In this document: positions 6,371 through 10,012 of the stretch, piece after piece
Layout: each line of letters begins with the position of its first letter
Position numbering within the stretch: position 1 is the first letter of the stretch
Source: Parachlamydia sp.
GTDB lineage: Bacteria > Chlamydiota > Chlamydiia > Chlamydiales > Parachlamydiaceae
NCBI GenBank assembly: GCA_021298935.1
Contig: JAJTHR010000044.1
Span: forward strand, 1-10,012
Direction: 5' to 3'
DNA: 10,012 nt
Translations under genes and position numbers: made by a program
Notes under the pieces: generated by a model
Database searches by the model: none
Told to the model about the DNA's origin: nothing
Seen by the model: the letters and a program-made list of their open reading frames with translations, nothing else

Positions 6371-9300
6371 AAGGGAAAGAAAATACAGATCCACTTTTCA
6401 TTAAAAATGAATTGCAGGCGCATGCAAATATACTAAAGGTCACCTTATCGCAAATTAAACAACAGGCGAGCAATCCGGCCGTCATTAAAATGGCTTTAAA
6501 AAGTTTCGAATTAATGGGTGCGCTGCTTCAAGCCTCCAGCTTGCAGCCGCTTGTTCCTCTTTTTTCTTCTTTTCAGCATTTTTTTGAAATTTTGAATGAT
6601 ACTTCCCTCATTGAGGAGGAGTGGCTGAATGACTTGCTTAATATTTCAAAAAATCTCATTCAACTCTCCACCCTTTCCGAACCCTTATTTGAAAAAGAAA
6701 TCCTTTCACAAGGAAAAGCCATTCAAGGATGGATTGATCAAATTGAAAAGATTATTTTTAACATAAAGCAAAAGTCCATTTTACATCCCACAGATGAAAA
6801 ACAAAAACAGCCTGAAGAGTCCCCTTCCCCGGCGCCCTTCAAAAAAGATAACTCCCTCATTCAACTTTTTTTAGATGAATTGAAAGGGCAGGCTGCCAAA
6901 CTAAGCGCCAACCTCACCTTACATAACAAAGACCCAGGCCTTGAAGCCCCGATCAAGGAATGGATTCAATTGGCCGCTACCATTAAACAAGCAGCTTATT
7001 TGGTTAAATTGGAGCCCATTGTGGAAGTGGCCAGGGTATTAGAAAATTACGCAAAATTCTTGATTGAGAGGAAAATTCGACCTACGCAGGAAGGAGAATC
7101 AGCCTGTTTTAAAATCATTTCCCATTTAAAAGATTTAGCCGCCATTGATTTAGACCATGTAACTTTTTTTTTGGCTGAGCGAAAAAAAGCATTAAGAGAT
7201 CTCTACGATCAATTAAACGCTTTTCTGATTGATAGCTCCCCTAGAACAATAGAGCCGCCTGTGCGTCTTTTTGCCGGCCCCACAGCTTTGGAAGGGAAAA
7301 CCCTCTCTGAAAAAGGCTCTGAGCCAGAGCCTCTCCTTGCTGATGATTTTATCGATAATACCATGTTTGAAATCTTTCAAATCGAGCTTGATTCGCAATG
7401 CAGGTTTTTAAATCAAAAACTGATCGAGTTTGAAAAAAATAAAGACCCCGCTCTCCTCGACGATCTTATGCGAGGGGCCCACTCCATCAAGGGGGCTGCC
7501 AGGGTCATTTCAATCACCCCGCTCGTCAAGCTGGCCCATGCGATGGAGGATACCTTTGTAAGCGCACAAACAAAAATAGTGCAAATGACCCCCGAGCGGC
7601 TTGACGCTCTTTTTCAAGTGATTGATTTTTTTAATGTTGCCGCCAAACTCGATTTAAAGCAATTCATCGAATGGTTGAATCAACAGCAGCCATTGATTCA
7701 TCAACTGCTGGACAGGTTAAAAGAGGGCGGTTTAAAAAAGAAAGTACAGTTGCCGCCCCCTCCAACAATACCCGCTCCTCCTCCGCCTCCGGTGGTAGAA
7801 GAAAAAAAAATGCCGCTTCCCCCTCCCCTTGTCAAAGAACAAAAGAGCGAAGAGGGTGGGGAGCGGGTGCTCCGTATAACAGCAGATAACTTAAACCGCC
7901 TCATGGGTATGGCAGGTGAATCGCTGATTGAGTCGAGATGGCTGACACCTTTTAGCGAAAATTTGCAAAAAATTAAAAAGGAGCTGGGTTCAGTTATCAG
8001 CCTGCTTGATAGTTTTTGGACACAAATGTCTGAAAGCCAAATGAATGATATTTCAAAGCAAACTTTTAACGAGGTGACGCACTTAGCAAATGAAATTCGC
8101 CTGCACCTTTCCGAAAACCTGGGGGATCTTGAATCATTCATTCAGAGGCATGAAAACTTATCCGATCGCCTCTATCAAGGGGTGATCAATAGCAGAATGC
8201 GTCCTTTTTCGGATGGAGTGGAAGGGTTTCCCCGGATGGTAAGGGATTTAGCCAAGCAAATAAAAAAAAAGGTACACCTGGAAATCGAAGGCGGCTCCAC
8301 TTCGGTAGACCGTGATATCCTAGAGAAATTGGAAGTCCCACTGACCCACTTGATCCGTAATGCGATTGCCCATGGGATAGAAAAACCTGAAGAGCGGCTG
8401 AAAGCCGGCAAACCCGAGGAGGGTGTTATTAGATTAAAAGCCTTTCATCGCGGGGGAATGCTGGGGATTACGATTAGTGATGATGGACATGGAATTGACA
8501 TTGAATGGCTAAGAAGGGAAGTGATCAAAAAAAACCTGATCAGCAAGGAAATGGGGGGCCGGCTGGCAGATTCTGAATTAATCGATTTCCTATTCTTGCC
8601 AGGTTTTTCCACGGCTGAAGAAACGACAGAGCTTTCAGGGCGGGGAATTGGGCTAAATCTTGTAAAAAATATCGTGCATGATGTAGGGGGAGTCGTGCGC
8701 ACACATATCACAAAAGGCAAAGGGGTCGTCTTCGATTTATTACTCCCTTTGACCCTATCTGTCATCCGGGCTCTTTTAACAGAAATTTCTGGGGAAGCCT
8801 ATGCTTTTCCCTTAGCGAAAATTGATCAGGCTTGCCTGATTCCCCGCAGTGAAATATTATTAATTGAAAATAGGGAGTACTTTCAGCTGAACGGGCAGAA
8901 TGTGGGATTGATTGCCGCCTGGGAAATATTGGAGCTTGAAGCGCCTAAAACAACGCAGGAAGATGTGCATGCCATCGTGATTAGCAATCGAAATGGCAGT
9001 TTTGGATTGGTCGTCGACCGCTTAATTGGCGAAAGGGAACTTGTCTTACAAGAGCTTAAGTTAGGGAAAATACAGGACATTGCAGCAGGCGCTCTCATGG
9101 AGGATGGCCTCCCCGTTCTTATCATCGATATGGAAGAAATCAACCAGTCGGTGCAAAACTTCCTGGCGGTGGTCAAAGGTAAAAATATTATCAAACAAGG
9201 CATGGCTGTAGAAAAAAAACATAAGAAAAGTATTCTTGTCGTTGATGATTCAATCACGGTGCGGGAAGTTGAATCACGTTTGTTAAAAAATCGAGGGTAT

Positions 9301-9594
9301 GAAGTGAAAGCCTGCGTCAACGGATTGGAAGGATGGAAGGCTGTAAGGGCCGGCAAATTTGATTTGGTCATCACCGATCTCGATATGCCTCGCATGAATG
9401 GAATCGAACTGATCCAAACCATCAAAAATGATGTTCAATACAAGGATATTCCGATCATGATTATTTCTTACAAGGATACGGATGAAGACCGCTTTCTTGG
9501 GCTGCAGGCGGGGGCAGATTACTATTTTGTAAAAAGTTCATTTCATGATACTGCTCTATTGGCTGCCGTCGAAGATTTAATAGGGAGGCCTTGA
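6367..9594 (+). CDS. wspE: Hybrid CheA histidine kinase with C-terminal receiver, WspE-like, three Hpt-like domains
   Basis: WspE autophosphorylates on its Hpt histidine and passes the phosphate to its own receiver and to WspR. This 1075-residue protein has, in order: Hpt-like 1 (about 8-133, no His), Hpt-like 2 (about 161-288, no His), a true Hpt (about 325-453, His372 in AHSIKGAARV), a Pro-rich linker (463-487), the P3 dimerisation region (about 499-650), the HATPase P4 (about 655-796: His661, Asn665, DDGHGI 705-710, FLPGFST 743-749, GRGIGL 758-763), CheW-like P5 (about 800-930) and a receiver (about 955-1073: Asp960, Asp961, phospho-acceptor Asp1004, Ser1034, Lys1056). No P2 domain is present. 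Pseudomonas WspE has one Hpt, so the first 320 residues are extra. The GTG at 6367 is chosen because GAGGG ends 5 nt before it and it gives a GTGA 4-bp overlap with wspD; a GTG at 6361 is less well spaced. All catalytic motifs are intact. Confidence 0.94.
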   Translation: MKGKENTDPLFIKNELQAHANILKVTLSQIKQQASNPAVIKMALKSFELMGALLQASSLQPLVPLFSSFQHFFEILNDTSLIEEEWLNDLLNISKNLIQLSTLSEPLFEKEILSQGKAIQGWIDQIEKIIFNIKQKSILHPTDEKQKQPEESPSPAPFKKDNSLIQLFLDELKGQAAKLSANLTLHNKDPGLEAPIKEWIQLAATIKQAAYLVKLEPIVEVARVLENYAKFLIERKIRPTQEGESACFKIISHLKDLAAIDLDHVTFFLAERKKALRDLYDQLNAFLIDSSPRTIEPPVRLFAGPTALEGKTLSEKGSEPEPLLADDFIDNTMFEIFQIELDSQCRFLNQKLIEFEKNKDPALLDDLMRGAHSIKGAARVISITPLVKLAHAMEDTFVSAQTKIVQMTPERLDALFQVIDFFNVAAKLDLKQFIEWLNQQQPLIHQLLDRLKEGGLKKKVQLPPPPTIPAPPPPPVVEEKKMPLPPPLVKEQKSEEGGERVLRITADNLNRLMGMAGESLIESRWLTPFSENLQKIKKELGSVISLLDSFWTQMSESQMNDISKQTFNEVTHLANEIRLHLSENLGDLESFIQRHENLSDRLYQGVINSRMRPFSDGVEGFPRMVRDLAKQIKKKVHLEIEGGSTSVDRDILEKLEVPLTHLIRNAIAHGIEKPEERLKAGKPEEGVIRLKAFHRGGMLGITISDDGHGIDIEWLRREVIKKNLISKEMGGRLADSELIDFLFLPGFSTAEETTELSGRGIGLNLVKNIVHDVGGVVRTHITKGKGVVFDLLLPLTLSVIRALLTEISGEAYAFPLAKIDQACLIPRSEILLIENREYFQLNGQNVGLIAAWEILELEAPKTTQEDVHAIVISNRNGSFGLVVDRLIGERELVLQELKLGKIQDIAAGALMEDGLPVLIIDMEEINQSVQNFLAVVKGKNIIKQGMAVEKKHKKSILVVDDSITVREVESRLLKNRGYEVKACVNGLEGWKAVRAGKFDLVITDLDMPRMNGIELIQTIKNDVQYKDIPIMIISYKDTDEDRFLGLQAGADYYFVKSSFHDTALLAAVEDLIGRP

Positions 9595-9597
9595 GAG

Positions 9598-10012
9598 ATG
9601 CACTTTTCTTATGTCTCGCCTGTTAAATTCGTGACCGTTGTGATGCTTATCGATGATCAGATGATTATTGCGGAAGCAGTCAAAAGGCTGTTGCACGGCG
9701 AACCGGACATTGAATTCCATTACTGTTCAGATCCGACTAAAGCGATAGAAGCAGCTGGTGAAATCAAGCCCACCGTCATTTTGCAAGATTTAGTGATGCC
9801 TGCGTGCGACGGCCTTCTTCTTGTCAAATATTTTAGAGCCAATCCTTTGACCAAGGAAATCCCCATCGTTGTCCTATCCACAAAAGAAGAGCCTAGAATA
9901 AAGGCAGAGGCATTTGCTTGCGGCGCCAATGACTACATTGTCAAGCTGCCCGACAAGCTGGAATTGTTGGCACGCATACGCTATCATTCGAAAGCTTATA
10001 CCCTGCTGCTGC
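9598..10012 (+). CDS. wspR: WspR-like response regulator, N-terminal receiver part (cut by window end)
   Basis: WspR is a diguanylate cyclase whose receiver, once phosphorylated by WspE, drives assembly into the active form and raises cyclic di-GMP. Only the first 138 codons are in the window, covering the receiver. It shows the acidic pair Asp19-Asp20, ILQDLVMP (61-68) with phospho-acceptor Asp64, LSTKEEP (93-99) and GANDYIVKLPD (109-119) with Lys116. The segments KPTVILQDLVMP, VLSTKEEP, VKLPD and ARIRYHS are very close to Pseudomonas WspR as I know it and differ from ordinary CheY proteins. The GGDEF domain expected next lies beyond the right edge, so cyclase activity is inferred and not seen. 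The ATG at 9598 has GGGAGG 9 nt upstream and lies 3 nt after the wspE stop. No wspF gene separates the two. Confidence 0.9.
   Translation, partial: MHFSYVSPVKFVTVVMLIDDQMIIAEAVKRLLHGEPDIEFHYCSDPTKAIEAAGEIKPTVILQDLVMPACDGLLLVKYFRANPLTKEIPIVVLSTKEEPRIKAEAFACGANDYIVKLPDKLELLARIRYHSKAYTLLL

Noticed and set aside
7701..8141. 146-codon minus-strand open frame opposite wspE
   Set aside because: Ser- and Gly-rich shadow of the Pro-rich linker and P3 region; the plus-strand protein is clearly the real gene.
8825..8840. Perfect inverted repeat ATCAGGC-TT-GCCTGAT
   Set aside because: It lies inside the well-conserved P5 coding region of wspE, has a 2-nt centre and no T-run, and is probably chance.
8883..9425. 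180-codon minus-strand open frame opposite wspE
   Set aside because: It is antisense to the P5 and receiver domains, whose motifs are intact on the plus strand, and it has no recognisable motif itself.
1..10012. CRISPR array, tRNA or rRNA gene, or insertion sequence
   Set aside because: No regularly spaced repeats, no tRNA-like cloverleaf or rRNA stretch, and no transposase or terminal inverted repeats were seen.

Overview
The window is a gene-dense stretch from a Gram-negative bacterium with moderately AT-rich DNA. All convincing genes lie on the + strand. I cannot place the organism firmly. The mix of MgtE, a PutP-type symporter and a Wsp cluster, together with AT-rich spacers carrying small repeats, would fit an environmental or host-associated lineage such as amoeba-associated Chlamydiota. 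That is a weak guess, and no rRNA or marker gene is present to test it.

Layout. Positions 1-604 hold no convincing gene. They contain an imperfect 21-bp direct repeat (128-148 and 493-513), a small perfect hairpin (146-162), and the probable promoter and leader of the first gene. Next is a probable two-gene unit: mgtE, a Mg2+ channel/transporter (605-2008), overlapped by 4 bp by a secreted SGNH/GDSL hydrolase (2005-2610). After a 79-bp AT-rich gap comes a PutP-type solute:Na+ symporter (2690-4144) with two altered residues at the expected Na+ site. After a 61-bp gap a tightly packed operon begins and runs off the right edge: wspB-like CheW (4206-4655), wspC-like CheR with C-terminal TPRs (4642-5802), wspD-like CheW (5795-6370), wspE-like hybrid CheA with a receiver (6367-9594), and the receiver half of a wspR-like diguanylate cyclase (9598 to the end).

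How the genes work together. In the Wsp pathway of Pseudomonas, a membrane chemoreceptor (WspA), held by two CheW adaptors (WspB, WspD), activates the hybrid kinase WspE. WspE phosphorylates WspR, which then makes cyclic di-GMP, while the methyltransferase WspC and the methylesterase WspF adjust the receptor. Here the B-C-D-E-R core is in canonical order, but no receptor gene lies upstream and no wspF lies between wspE and wspR, where Pseudomonas has it. Several parts are also altered. The kinase carries two extra His-less Hpt-like domains ahead of its real one. Both adaptors have Glu where CheW proteins usually have an Arg. The methyltransferase has Lys in place of a normally conserved Asn. 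Together these suggest a rewired, possibly receptor-poor Wsp system, which is the most interesting feature of the window.
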